A DNA stretch of 64,000 bases from an uncultured Lentisphaeraceae bacterium (GCA_949289005.1 CASEMQ010000011.1:1-64000), one strand, 5' to 3'. Numbered from the stretch's first letter, positions 45,183 to 53,231 are shown. The notes: a model not told the origin generated them from the letters alone. Made by a program: numbers and translations.

Positions 45183-46028
45183 TCATCCCAACACGCGCAA
45201 CACGCGCGGCATCACATCCGTCAGCGACTTCGCGCCCGCGCAAAACGCCTCCGCCCCCGGCCCCACCGCGATCAGCGGCACCTGGTTGAACGTGTGCCCG
45301 CGCGTGCCCAAATCCTCGATGTTCCCGTGGTCCGACGTCACCACCAGCAACGTATCCTCCGGCCTCCCCTCCAGCACCACCCGCAAAAACACGTCCAGCG
45401 CCCCCAACGTCTGCGCCGCCCGCGCGTAATCCTGCGAATGGCCTGCGATGTCCGTCAGGAAAAACTCGAAGAGCGTCAGGTCATTCTCCCCCGCCACCGC
45501 CAGCAAATGTTCCCCCGCCGTCTCCGGCGCGATCGTCGGCCCCGTGTACCCCTTCGGCACCAGCGCCGCCCGCGTCAGGTCGTGCACCACCGCCCGCCCC
45601 GCCAGCATATCCTTCTGGAAACGCAACGTCTCCGGCACCGTCAGCGCCATGATTGTCGTCACGCTCTTGAATCGACGCGCCGCCAGCTCCCCCGGCGCGT
45701 CCGCGAAATACGCATCCGCGAAACACACGCGCAGCCCCTTGCGCCGCGCCGCCAAAAACAGATTGTCCCCCTGCAACAGCCTGCACAGCGTCGGCCCCGG
45801 GAACCCTTCCTTGTGCCGCCCCATCACCTGCGCCGCGTTCACCCCCGTGTAAAGCGTCGCCTGCCCCGTCGCCGACTGCGGCAGCCCCGGCACCCCCAGA
45901 CACGCGTCCAGCCGCGTCGCTCCCTCCATCAACGCGCACAACGTCGGGCACACCCCCGGGCAGACGGGATTGTTCGCTCCCGCCGCACCGTACCCAACCC
46001 CGTCAATGAAAACATAAAGCACGCGCAT
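45183..46028 (-). CDS. Alkaline-phosphatase-superfamily metalloenzyme (PGM/phosphopentomutase-like)
   Basis: 281 residues. FIDGVGYG at 7-14 supplies the first metal Asp. SATGQATLYTGVNA around 52-66 has the Thr/Ser nucleophile-type segment. TSDHGNIEDLGTRGHTFNQVP around 231-251 has the Asp-His pair and the later metal His of the metalloenzyme domain found in iPGM and phosphopentomutase. It is shorter than either enzyme and lacks their inserted cap domain, so the substrate is unknown; a phosphatase or phosphomutase is likely. Probably cytoplasmic. Confidence 0.8.
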   Translation of the reverse strand: MRVLYVFIDGVGYGAAGANNPVCPGVCPTLCALMEGATRLDACLGVPGLPQSATGQATLYTGVNAAQVMGRHKEGFPGPTLCRLLQGDNLFLAARRKGLRVCFADAYFADAPGELAARRFKSVTTIMALTVPETLRFQKDMLAGRAVVHDLTRAALVPKGYTGPTIAPETAGEHLLAVAGENDLTLFEFFLTDIAGHSQDYARAAQTLGALDVFLRVVLEGRPEDTLLVVTSDHGNIEDLGTRGHTFNQVPLIAVGPGAEAFCAGAKSLTDVMPRVLRVLG

Positions 46029-46036
46029 ACAGACAC

Positions 46037-46042
46037 ATCATA
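46037..46042 (-). promoter_or_regulatory. Possible extended -10 promoter of the metalloenzyme-purM-cytochrome operon
   Basis: Minus-strand TTTGGTATGAT (TATGAT at 46042-46037), an extended -10 only about nine bases before the ATG; no clear -35. Confidence 0.35.
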
Positions 46043-46141
46043 CCAAAGCCCGCCGCACCAGAAAAGCAAAAAATCGTCCCTCGCCAAGAACCTCATCCGC
46101 CCAAAGCGGTTATGCGCCAAAAAATCCGCCCCCGCCTCGCG

Positions 46142-47401
46142 TCATTCTTCCCCCCTCAGCACCGTCTTCCACGAAACGCGAAGCGTGTGGGCGCCCTCCC
46201 CGAAAAACATCATGGGCGTGTCGAGAAGTTCGCCGACGTACGCGATGAGCCAGCACGCCACCTCTCCACCCGCAGGGGAGATTTCAATGCCTTCGCTTTT
46301 GGCGAATTCCTCGAATTGCCCAAAGGTCACATCGCCCGAAAGATCGAGCGCCCAGCTTGTTGTCTCGCCCGACCAACCGGGGTGCTCCCCCCAAGTCGGG
46401 AATGGCGTGTAATGCCCCGCATAGGAACTCTCGGCATCTTCCGGGGCAAAGAAGGGATTGCGCCCAAAACAAAGCTGGACATGAACAAGCTCATTCGCTT
46501 TGGTAAACCGCAACGCCAAATCCCTGGCCCTGGTAACCTCCGTCCATTTGACCACCGCCCGACAACAAAGCGCACGGTTGATCCAAGCCGTCGATTCGGA
46601 CACGCCCTCCAACCCCCGTTTTTGCCACAGTGTCTTGCACGCGCCAAGCGTTGTCTCGTCGTATGGGAACGGCCCCAGCAATTCCGGCGCGTAGCGCGTC
46701 ATGAGCGCATCCGCTTGCGCCGGGTCCAACGGAAGTTGCCCCATGACCTCGGGTAACCCAAAATAGGGCGGCATGGCGGTGACCTCACGAATCACCAAAT
46801 CGAAGGTCGTCTTCTCCTCTATCGTAAGGTACAGCGCCAACCTTCGCCAAACCAACTGCTCCGCGACAAGCCCCGCCGAGGTCGTGCGCACATAGAGCGT
46901 CGGTGTTCCGCCTCCGGAACCTTTCTTGCAAAGCAACATCCGCCGATAACGTGTCTGTGCAATCGTAAGAACATGCTGCGTCCGCAGCGGGTTCCCCCAA
47001 GGATCCACGCCCCCGGAAATCACAAGCGCCGCCTCTTTCCCTTCCGCCAATGGCCGCAAGGGATGTCCTGGCGGCGGGATGCCGAAGGTCTTGAACAGAT
47101 ACTCCCAAATCGCCTTCGGCTCCGCATAGGGAGCCCCGCCAAAATAGACGCCTTGGTGCCCCTCCCCGTCCCCTCTTGAACCATCCCACCCCCATAGCGG
47201 CATCCCGGGATTCGCATCCGGCAAATCCAACAACTCCGGCGGATCGTCCAGGATGAACCCCAATTCCGTGTAACGAAAGGTCTCCCCGGCCTTCGACAAA
47301 CGAAGCCCCCACATCCGCCACGGAATGGAGTAATCGGAAAGCGACCCACTCGATGGCCCGGTGGCGGCGGCACCCGCGGGAACGTCGGTCTCGTCTGCCA
47401 T
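46142..47401 (-). CDS. Hypothetical protein, last gene of the unknown six-gene block
   Basis: 419 residues without signal peptide or membrane segment; Trp- and Pro-rich, predicted mostly beta. The first 25 residues (DVPAGAAATGPSSGSLSD) look flexible. A segment WINRALCCRAVVKWTEV at ~268-284 recalls the NGCINSNAF...WKVSTTIEIRH stretch in the 341-residue protein of the same operon, suggesting a shared beta module. GGAGGGCAC precedes the ATG. Family not recognised; a virion-like structural or surface protein is one guess. Confidence 0.75.
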   Translation of the reverse strand: MADETDVPAGAAATGPSSGSLSDYSIPWRMWGLRLSKAGETFRYTELGFILDDPPELLDLPDANPGMPLWGWDGSRGDGEGHQGVYFGGAPYAEPKAIWEYLFKTFGIPPPGHPLRPLAEGKEAALVISGGVDPWGNPLRTQHVLTIAQTRYRRMLLCKKGSGGGTPTLYVRTTSAGLVAEQLVWRRLALYLTIEEKTTFDLVIREVTAMPPYFGLPEVMGQLPLDPAQADALMTRYAPELLGPFPYDETTLGACKTLWQKRGLEGVSESTAWINRALCCRAVVKWTEVTRARDLALRFTKANELVHVQLCFGRNPFFAPEDAESSYAGHYTPFPTWGEHPGWSGETTSWALDLSGDVTFGQFEEFAKSEGIEISPAGGEVACWLIAYVGELLDTPMMFFGEGAHTLRVSWKTVLRGEE

Positions 47402-47416
47402 GAATGTGCCCTCCCG

Positions 47417-48247
47417 TCAAATCGTGGCATCGCTCGTCGCAAGGCCGCTCAAATCCCCCTCGTAAGGCGTGCTCTCGTCCGCCTCGTGCGGCGCGGTCGC
47501 GAAAATCGCCTCCGCCGCACCGCCCGACTCCGCCGGCGCCTCAAACAACCGCAACGAAACCGTATTGTCCATGCGCGTCAGCACGTTCCCCGACCACAGC
47601 AACGTCGATTTCGTCACGGAATAAGCGCTCAGCACAAGTCCCGGCCCGTCGTGCGGCACACCCAAAGTCTGCCCGTTCCACGTCCGCACCAGACAAACCA
47701 ACTTGTGCGACGAGGCATCGTAACGCAACCCTGAGACAATGTCATACGAACCGCTGCTGCTCCCCGAATAAAGGTTTTCCACAATCGCCCCGATGTGCAA
47801 TTGGTTGAAGGGGCGGCGGTCGTCCTCGGGGGAGAGGGAGGTGTCCACCTCCGGGAACGACCCAATGCGCACCGCAAGCCAACGCACCCCGGGCTCTGCC
47901 GAGGAACCCTCCCCCGTGGGGACACTGTTCACAAGCCCATCCAACGTATTCTTCAGCGTCATCTCCTTCGGGTTCCAGGTAATGTTCCCATAACCATCCT
48001 TCGTCCCGCGCAGCTCCACCACGGCATAAAGCGTCCCGCTCGCCACCTCGTCGGGAATGTCGTTCCACCCCTCCTGCATCCCCGACACAAGCAATTCAAG
48101 CCCCTTCCCCCACGTCCAAATCGGCGAATACACCTGCCAAGCCGTCTTCTTGGGCGTCTCAGATTCCGTTTCATCCGCTTTACCGTCATTCATCTCGGAA
48201 TCCGTATCATCCGTCGTCGACTTTTCCTCCGGCTTACGCCTAACCAA
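47417..48247 (-). CDS. Hypothetical protein
   Basis: 276 residues. The N-terminal ~32 residues are acidic and polar (STTDDTDSEMNDGKADETES), then an apparently folded beta-rich domain starting AWQVYSPIWTWGKGLELL. No signal peptide, membrane helix or known motif. No strong ribosome site is visible at 48247; the start is set by the upstream stop 15 bases away. Belongs to the block transcribed from 51.3 kb. Confidence 0.65.
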   Translation of the reverse strand: MVRRKPEEKSTTDDTDSEMNDGKADETESETPKKTAWQVYSPIWTWGKGLELLVSGMQEGWNDIPDEVASGTLYAVVELRGTKDGYGNITWNPKEMTLKNTLDGLVNSVPTGEGSSAEPGVRWLAVRIGSFPEVDTSLSPEDDRRPFNQLHIGAIVENLYSGSSSGSYDIVSGLRYDASSHKLVCLVRTWNGQTLGVPHDGPGLVLSAYSVTKSTLLWSGNVLTRMDNTVSLRLFEAPAESGGAAEAIFATAPHEADESTPYEGDLSGLATSDATI

Positions 48248-48262
48248 CCATGCGACAGCTAG

Positions 48263-48814
48263 TTAATCTTTTTCTTCGCGTTTCTCCGGAAGTGTTATCG
48301 CTCCGACCACATACTGTGTGATTGAAGTTGATTCGGATTGAGCATCATATGAGACGGAGGCCAAAATGACTGAAATGGCATTTTCGGGTATTGAAGAAGT
48401 GTCTGTATGAAACGAAACCACGTAAGCGTCGCTTAAAGCAAGCTCTTCGTTGTCCGTACTGGGGGTTTCTTCCTCTTCATCGTCCGTAGTGTCGTCCGGT
48501 GGCTCTTCTGCGTCTCCTTCTTCGCTCGTTTCGTCACCTGGTTCTTCATTTTCTTCCTTGCGGACAAATGCGGCTATGATGTCCCCAGAGTAGGAAAATG
48601 ATGCAGCTTCAATCTGAAACCAATTCGTCAGTTTGGCTGCCTGTTTCGCAACGTTACCGGCACCCGAGTTCGCGTTCGGTGGCAATGCCGACGCAAGCGA
48701 GGAAACATCGCATTTTCCCCCAACGATGGATCCGGATGGGACGTAAACGATAAAGCACTCATTTGCCTCAGAGTAGCGAACGGCCCAAGGCGACAGAAAG
48801 GTTATGTTCCGCAT
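48263..48814 (-). CDS. Hypothetical acidic protein
   Basis: 183 residues from ATG 48814 with AAAGGAG ten bases upstream. Two beta-type regions (ITFLSPWAVRYSEANECFIV near the start; AYVVSFHTD...QYVVGAITL near the end) are split by a long Asp/Glu/Pro/Thr-rich linker at ~92-127 that must be disordered. Not recognised. Its opening FLSPWAVRYS parallels WQVYSPIWTWG of the next gene, hinting at related modules. Confidence 0.65.
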   Translation of the reverse strand: MRNITFLSPWAVRYSEANECFIVYVPSGSIVGGKCDVSSLASALPPNANSGAGNVAKQAAKLTNWFQIEAASFSYSGDIIAAFVRKEENEEPGDETSEEGDAEEPPDDTTDDEEEETPSTDNEELALSDAYVVSFHTDTSSIPENAISVILASVSYDAQSESTSITQYVVGAITLPEKREEKD

Positions 48815-48856
48815 TCTCAAACTCTCCTTTGCGACTCTGAACCCATGTCTAAGTGG

Positions 48857-49882
48857 TCAGTTTTCACCCCCGAACCAAACGGTTTGAAAGGTACATTCGC
48901 GGTAAACGGAGACTTGCTTGTAATAAGCTGACGGTTTTGCCTCCCCAAAGGCGGAGTTTTGTGATTTGGGCACCCGCTTTCCATTCGGAAGAAGCAAGAC
49001 CTTAGCCGCTTTTACACTTTCCGAACGACCATCATCATCCAGAAGCGAGGACACGACAGCCGCCCCGCCACTTTCCGGATAGAAACGCGTACCTGCCAAC
49101 AGAACGACAATGTCGTGCCCGATGTCCGTTGGGCTGGAAGCATCGGGGGAAAGGAAGACGTACGTATGCCGAATCTCGATAGTCGTGCTCACCTTCCATT
49201 GCGTCGTCCCATCCGCCAGATGGATAGGCGTGGCATGAACCTTGATGAGCCCGCAATGCTTGGCGACCGAATAACCGGCGACCGAAAAAGCGTTACTGTT
49301 GATACACCCGTTGGCTTCCAACAAAGCCTCCGGAACCGAGACAAAGTTCTTGACCGCGGTGTACGAGAGGCCGACGGCATTGAAACATGGCAAGTCATCA
49401 AAAGGCTCGCCTGTCGGCAACACCAACGCTTGCCCCTTGTCCAAATCAAACTGGGCGCGCGCCGGATAAACGACTGTGGCCCACCCCGCCCCGGGTGCGC
49501 CATCGCTCGACGCATCCCCCTGTGACGGGCTTTGTGACAAATCGGGCTTCACGTAAGCATAATGCGCGGTATAGGTGGCGGAGCCATTCCCGTTGTCCAC
49601 AATATCGTAAGAAGTCAGCTTGATTGCCTCATCAAGCGGATGGGCGCTCCCGATAAGCGGCAATTCGGCGATTTCCGATGGCGCGGGCGGATTGGCGGCC
49701 GCCTGTGCGCGGGCAGACTCCGTCGCGCCATTGAAGTAGACCAACCATTTTCGCGTTGCCGCGTTCAATCCGATGACGGAAGCCTCCTCAAGCGCCCCAG
49801 TCTCCGTGGCGACAACCGCGTCGTATTGGGCATAGTTGCGCGTCAACCCTTTCAATTCATAGACAGAGTAATCCGTCGGCAT
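48857..49882 (-). CDS. Hypothetical protein
   Basis: 341 residues from ATG 49882 (GGGGAGG upstream). No signal peptide. Begins PTDYSVYELKGLTRNYAQYD; contains a region around 195-250 with GCINSNAFSVAG followed by a long strand (TTQWKVSTTIEIRHTYVFL). That arrangement also appears, more diverged, in the 419-residue protein downstream. Family not recognised; a multi-subunit surface or particle protein would fit the block, but this is speculation. Confidence 0.7.
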   Translation of the reverse strand: MPTDYSVYELKGLTRNYAQYDAVVATETGALEEASVIGLNAATRKWLVYFNGATESARAQAAANPPAPSEIAELPLIGSAHPLDEAIKLTSYDIVDNGNGSATYTAHYAYVKPDLSQSPSQGDASSDGAPGAGWATVVYPARAQFDLDKGQALVLPTGEPFDDLPCFNAVGLSYTAVKNFVSVPEALLEANGCINSNAFSVAGYSVAKHCGLIKVHATPIHLADGTTQWKVSTTIEIRHTYVFLSPDASSPTDIGHDIVVLLAGTRFYPESGGAAVVSSLLDDDGRSESVKAAKVLLLPNGKRVPKSQNSAFGEAKPSAYYKQVSVYRECTFQTVWFGGEN

Positions 49883-49897
49883 GATGCACCTCCCCAT

Positions 49898-50821
49898 TCA
49901 ACGAACGCTGTACTTGACGAAGATAGGCACTTGGACGGAGCGGCGACCTTGGCACTCCGGGCATTGTGGCGAGCCCCAGCGCAACTTTTCCTTGGCCTCG
50001 GCCACGCAGGTCTTGTAACTCTTGCCTTGGTTGTAGTTGCTACGATAGAGTTTCCGAGCCTCGCGCTTGAGTTCGGCCTGGTCGATTTTCCGCCCCGTCC
50101 CCTCGCACGCCAGGCAAGACATGGCCTTGCTTCCACGGGCGACAAAGGTGATTTTCCCGTCGTTGAACGCCGCGTAAACGGTCTTCACGTCGGCAGGGGT
50201 CAGCGTCTCGGTCTCCGCGACCGGCGTCGGCGCCTTGGGTTTCGCCGCCGTGGCCTCCTCCTGAACTTTGCAGTATTTGGCCAAGTTGCGCGTCCCGTAA
50301 CTGTAAATGCCGATACGCTCGAAATGCCCTTTCACCGCGTCGCCATCGGCCAAAAGCGCACCGGGAAGCTCAAGCGCATACTCACGGTATTCCTGCTCGC
50401 CACGCATACGGCTCAGATAGAGCCCGTCGCCGATTTTCCTGACGATAACCATCGTCTGCGAGGAATCGATCCCGAAACTTTCGTCGAACGGTTCGGTTGT
50501 CTCCTCGCGTTTGATGTCATGCAACTTTCCGTCAAAGCCCCACTCGCGGACTTGCTTCAACTCCCCGCCCGACGTCACGGCAAACATCTCCTTCAACCCC
50601 TGCGCCCAGAACCGCGCGAAAACCCTTGACGGAATCGCGCCCTTGCGTTCCTGCGGGTTGATCAGCGTTTGGCGAATGGACTCCTCCGCGCGGGACTGAT
50701 TGGTCTCCGGCGGCGCCTCCTCCTCAGAGATAGAGGCTCCCACGTAGTTTTGCCCCTGCACAACCGTAGGCCAAGCAAAGACCACCACCCCCACAAGCGC
50801 CAAAAACATTACCTTAAACAT
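49898..50821 (-). CDS. Secreted protein with DnaJ-type zinc-finger motifs
   Basis: 307 residues: signal peptide (FKVMFLALVGVVVFAWPTVVQG), a polar middle, and near the C terminus CLACEGTG (~238-245) and CPECQGRR (~287-294), a CxxCxGxG plus CxxCxG pair like the zinc site of DnaJ. AAGGAG precedes the ATG. Secreted proteins with such paired motifs occur in planctomycete-verrucomicrobial genomes; the role is unknown. It is the only member of the six-gene block with an export signal. Confidence 0.75.
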   Translation of the reverse strand: MFKVMFLALVGVVVFAWPTVVQGQNYVGASISEEEAPPETNQSRAEESIRQTLINPQERKGAIPSRVFARFWAQGLKEMFAVTSGGELKQVREWGFDGKLHDIKREETTEPFDESFGIDSSQTMVIVRKIGDGLYLSRMRGEQEYREYALELPGALLADGDAVKGHFERIGIYSYGTRNLAKYCKVQEEATAAKPKAPTPVAETETLTPADVKTVYAAFNDGKITFVARGSKAMSCLACEGTGRKIDQAELKREARKLYRSNYNQGKSYKTCVAEAKEKLRWGSPQCPECQGRRSVQVPIFVKYSVR

Positions 50822-50831
50822 GACAGACTCC

Positions 50832-51221
50832 TTATTCCAAAGGCTGGAGGGTGAGGGCGAGGCCGGCGTGTTCGGCGTCGTCGGCCTTGATGGCGCACTC
50901 GGCGCGCTTGACGACGCGGCAGGACTGGGTCGTGGTCACGCCGTCTCGGGTGAGGGCAAGGGTGAGCGCGCGCCCGACCGAGAGGTCGGTGCCGGCGGGG
51001 ATGTCCCGCGCGAGAATCTTGCAGGCGAGGTCGCCCCGGGCGACGACACACCCCGGGAGGCGCAGGGTTTCCGCCTCGCCCAAGACGTCGACCTTGACGG
51101 GCTCCACGCTTTCGGTGGGATACGCGTCAAAGGCATGAATGGGGATGTCCTGCGGCGAGCCTTGGATGGCCCCGGCAAGCGGCTGCCGGACGGTTGGTGT
51201 TTCAGGTTCCTGTTGTGCCAT
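50832..51221 (-). CDS. Hypothetical protein, first gene of the unknown block
   Basis: 129 residues, cytoplasmic by sequence, with an AAGGAGA ribosome site. Predicted beta-rich from ~45 onward (VKVDVLGEAETLRLPGCVVA, SCRVVKRAECAIKADDAEHA). Three Cys. It follows a consensus promoter by about 50 bases and is separated from the next gene by ten bases. Unrecognised; size and fold type would fit a small structural or regulatory subunit. Confidence 0.7.
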   Translation of the reverse strand: MAQQEPETPTVRQPLAGAIQGSPQDIPIHAFDAYPTESVEPVKVDVLGEAETLRLPGCVVARGDLACKILARDIPAGTDLSVGRALTLALTRDGVTTTQSCRVVKRAECAIKADDAEHAGLALTLQPLE

Positions 51222-51268
51222 CGCGCACGTCTCCTTCTCGATTACCCATTTTCGTAGTTTCTAGGGGT

Positions 51269-51298
51269 AGTATAGCGCACGAAAGCGTGGGTTGTCAA
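51269..51298 (-). promoter_or_regulatory. Strong promoter of the six-gene block
   Basis: Minus-strand TTGACA (51298-51293), 18-base spacer, TATACT (51274-51269). This is the closest match to consensus in the window and directs the whole 51.2 to 46.1 kb block. Confidence 0.85.
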
Positions 51299-51540
51299 TG
51301 CGCATGGCACCCGAGGAACAAGATACCGGCAGATGGCGCGGAGCGGGCGGATTTCGTGCGAGTTGAGGGACGGGCCGACGCCGACGGGCCGGCCGGGATG
51401 GGTACGCGCCAAGACACCGCGACAAACGCGATGCGAAGCGCGCGGCAAACCGAACGCCCGGCAAGCGGGCGACGGGGCGGGCTATGGAAAAGGCCAAGGC
51501 CTTCCGCCCCCTTGACGCCTCTGTGTTTCCCCACCCCAAG

Positions 51541-51720
51541 ACCCTGTCGATAACTTTCGCAAACCTGTTGAAAACCTGTCGAAAGCGACACGCCCCGCAC
51601 AGCCCCCAAATCGATACTTTCAATCTATACGCGGGGTCATTTTCCGGGATGCGCCGTACCTCGCCCCGAGAGACGGCGCATCCCGGGGCGAGACACGCCG
51701 CAGAGGTTATCGACAGGTTA
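51541..51720 (-). repeat. Dispersed intergenic repeat, family 1, copy C, with 12-bp terminal inverted repeats
   Basis: Plus-strand order: CCTGTCGATAAC (51543-51554), CCTGTTGAAAACCTGTCGAA, GC-rich middle, ACTTTCAATCTATACGCGGG with GTCATTTTC, then degenerate 22-base units (GGGATGCGCCGTACCTCG and relatives). Unlike copies A and B it closes with GTTATCGACAGG (51706-51717), the exact inverse of the left end, so the copy is bounded by perfect 12-bp inverted repeats about 150 bases apart. Confidence 0.85.
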
Positions 51721-51785
51721 TGAACACAATGCCACCCGGGGAACGTGTCCGAGAACCGCGGCTTTCACGGAAAGAAATGGATTTT

Positions 51786-51983
51786 GGTCGGTTGTCGCCG
51801 ACGGGATCGCCACTGAGTTCGGAGGGACACAAGACACCCAAAGGTGCACACGGGAGGGACACAAAAAGATTGGGGAATGCCCGGGCTTCCCAAAAACACC
51901 TTTGTGCGCCTTTATGTCCTTCGCGCGCCCCAATTCCGGCTGCCCGCCGCAAATCCGCCAAAATCCGCGCAATCCGAGGTTCC
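51786..51983 (+). repeat. Dispersed intergenic repeat, family 2, copy B (two blocks)
   Basis: GGTCGGTTGTCGCCGACGGG at 51786-51805 and, inverted, AATCCGCCAAAATCCGCGCA with ATCCGAGGTTCC at 51952-51983. Both match blocks in 28426-28492. The 130 bases between them are not shared. Confidence 0.65.
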
Positions 51984-52089
51984 CAAGACACACCGCCCCC
52001 GGACACAATCGGTTATGGACACCCACGCACCCAAACCGCCCGGCGCCCCGCCTCCCCAAACTTCTTTTCCAAAAAAAAAATCACTTTCT

Positions 52090-52120
52090 TTGTCACCATT
52101 CCCCCATCCACCCATATAGC
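52090..52120 (+). promoter_or_regulatory. Promoter of the AAA+ cluster
   Basis: TTGTCA (52090-52095) with CATATA (52113-52118, spacer 17) or TATAGC (52115-52120, spacer 19). A run of ten As just upstream (52069-52080 region) could act as an UP element. The first ribosome site follows after about 20 bases. Confidence 0.6.
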
Positions 52121-52153
52121 ATGACGAAAACCCTTAAAAGGAGGAGCTGTCTT

Positions 52154-52357
52154 ATGGCATACGGTACCTATACCACGCGCGACCGCACCTGCGCCACCTG
52201 CACCTGGTGGTGCGGCCCCCGCCGCGTCGAGTTCATCAACCATCGCCCCTACTACATCAAGGCCGAGGCCGGCTCCTACCCCTGCCAAGCCTACCCCGCC
52301 AAAAACACCCGCGCCGTCGACCGCTGCCCCCGCTGGGATCTCTGGGAAAAGCTGTAA
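52154..52357 (+). CDS. 67-residue Cys-rich protein
   Basis: Strong AAAAGGAGGAG ribosome site before ATG 52154. Five Cys: CATC at 13-16, C20, C44 and C58, spaced with Trp residues as CxxCxWWC...C...C-P-R-W. The pattern fits a small zinc-binding protein of the kind often found in phages and mobile loci. First gene of the cluster. Not recognised as a family. Confidence 0.75.
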   Translation: MAYGTYTTRDRTCATCTWWCGPRRVEFINHRPYYIKAEAGSYPCQAYPAKNTRAVDRCPRWDLWEKL

Positions 52358-52402
52358 GGCGCTTTCTCACACAGTTCTTCTAACCACAACCAAGGAGTGA
52401 TT

Positions 52403-52873
52403 ATGGCAATCCCGCCTAACGTAATCAAGGAAATCGCGTCGTTTCTCAAAAAACACGCGGTGGAAATCGCGATTCTCATCAAAGGAGAGCTGACCAAGCC
52501 AGACAAAGACGGTAAGAGCAAAATCGATCATATCGTCGCGTTCCTTCGTGAAGAAGTCGGGCGGCGCGCCAAGGTGTCCGTCAGTCCCGAGGCAATTAAA
52601 TTGGCGCTTTCCTACGTGGAGAAACATGAACTTTCCATGACGATGGAAGATTTGATTAAATTCGTGAAGGGTACATACAAACTGACCCCGGGCGACCGTG
52701 TTTGCATCTATCGCGCGACAACCGACGTGGAAATTCTTGAAATCATGGCTGTCGATACAGACAACAACCCCATTATTTCCCCGACCAAACCGTGGAGCCG
52801 GATTTACCTCGCCATGATGGATTCCTCTCTGGTTTCCGCTTTTGGCGGCAAAGATTTGTTGGTACTGAAGTAA
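52403..52873 (+). CDS. Small protein with shared C-terminal domain, member 1 (soluble)
   Basis: 156 residues from ATG 52403 (AAGGAG upstream). Helical first half (VIKEIASFLKKHAVEIAILI, DHIVAFLREEVG, MEDLIKFVKGTY), then a ~60-residue beta-rich domain ending SAFGGKDLLVLK. That ending recurs in the next two genes (QFNGKEMVILK, QFGSKEMLVLS), which identifies a paralogous family. No signal or membrane helix. Unknown function; placed directly before a AAA+ gene, so a substrate, adaptor or regulator of the ATPase is a reasonable hypothesis. Confidence 0.75.
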   Translation: MAIPPNVIKEIASFLKKHAVEIAILIKGELTKPDKDGKSKIDHIVAFLREEVGRRAKVSVSPEAIKLALSYVEKHELSMTMEDLIKFVKGTYKLTPGDRVCIYRATTDVEILEIMAVDTDNNPIISPTKPWSRIYLAMMDSSLVSAFGGKDLLVLK

Positions 52874-52886
52874 ACAAGGAGCGACC

Positions 52887-53216
52887 ATGTTAACGTTGAT
52901 TAAAAAGGCTCTGCGCGCCGTTTGGAATTTGCTTAAACGCATTGTCCTTCACATCTGCCGTTTCTTTGCGAACATCGTTAAATTCTTCAGAAATCCCAGC
53001 CGACTTGAAAAACTCCGCCAAGACGAAAACCTCATCGCGGTTGCCATCAAGGAGAATCTTGACAGTGGGAACTATCAGGTTGTCGAATGCCTCTTCAACA
53101 AAGAGACGGGCAATATCGTCAATCCGGAGGAAGACGCTCAGATTATCGAAGCGGAAGACCTCGACACCGACACCGAACGTCAGTTTAACGGAAAAGAGAT
53201 GGTCATTTTGAAGTAA
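52887..53216 (+). CDS. Small protein with shared C-terminal domain, member 2 (amphipathic anchor)
   Basis: 109 residues. The first ~35 (TLIKKALRAVWNLLKRIVLH and onward) form a basic hydrophobic/amphipathic helix likely to lie on or in the membrane. The rest is the family domain: DENLIAVAIKENLDSGNYQ, then ECLFNKETGN and the ending FNGKEMVILK. Closest to member 3, which has SNLIAIAIRENLGNGK at the same place. AAGGAGCGACC precedes the ATG, 13 bases after member 1. Confidence 0.75.
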   Translation: MLTLIKKALRAVWNLLKRIVLHICRFFANIVKFFRNPSRLEKLRQDENLIAVAIKENLDSGNYQVVECLFNKETGNIVNPEEDAQIIEAEDLDTDTERQFNGKEMVILK

Positions 53217-53231
53217 ATGAGAGGTGTTACC

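Larger units (their letters stand above)
51222..52153. other. 932-base divergent intergenic region
   Basis: Separates the unknown minus-strand block from the AAA+ cluster on the plus strand. It holds a promoter at each edge, repeat-family-1 copy C (51541-51720) and family-2 copy B (51786-51983). Short open frames inside it are repeat translations without ribosome sites. Confidence 0.75.

Noticed and set aside
49600-49620. Integrase or attachment sites flanking the unknown 46-57 kb locus
   Set aside because: No recombinase gene, tRNA or long direct repeat is visible at either edge.
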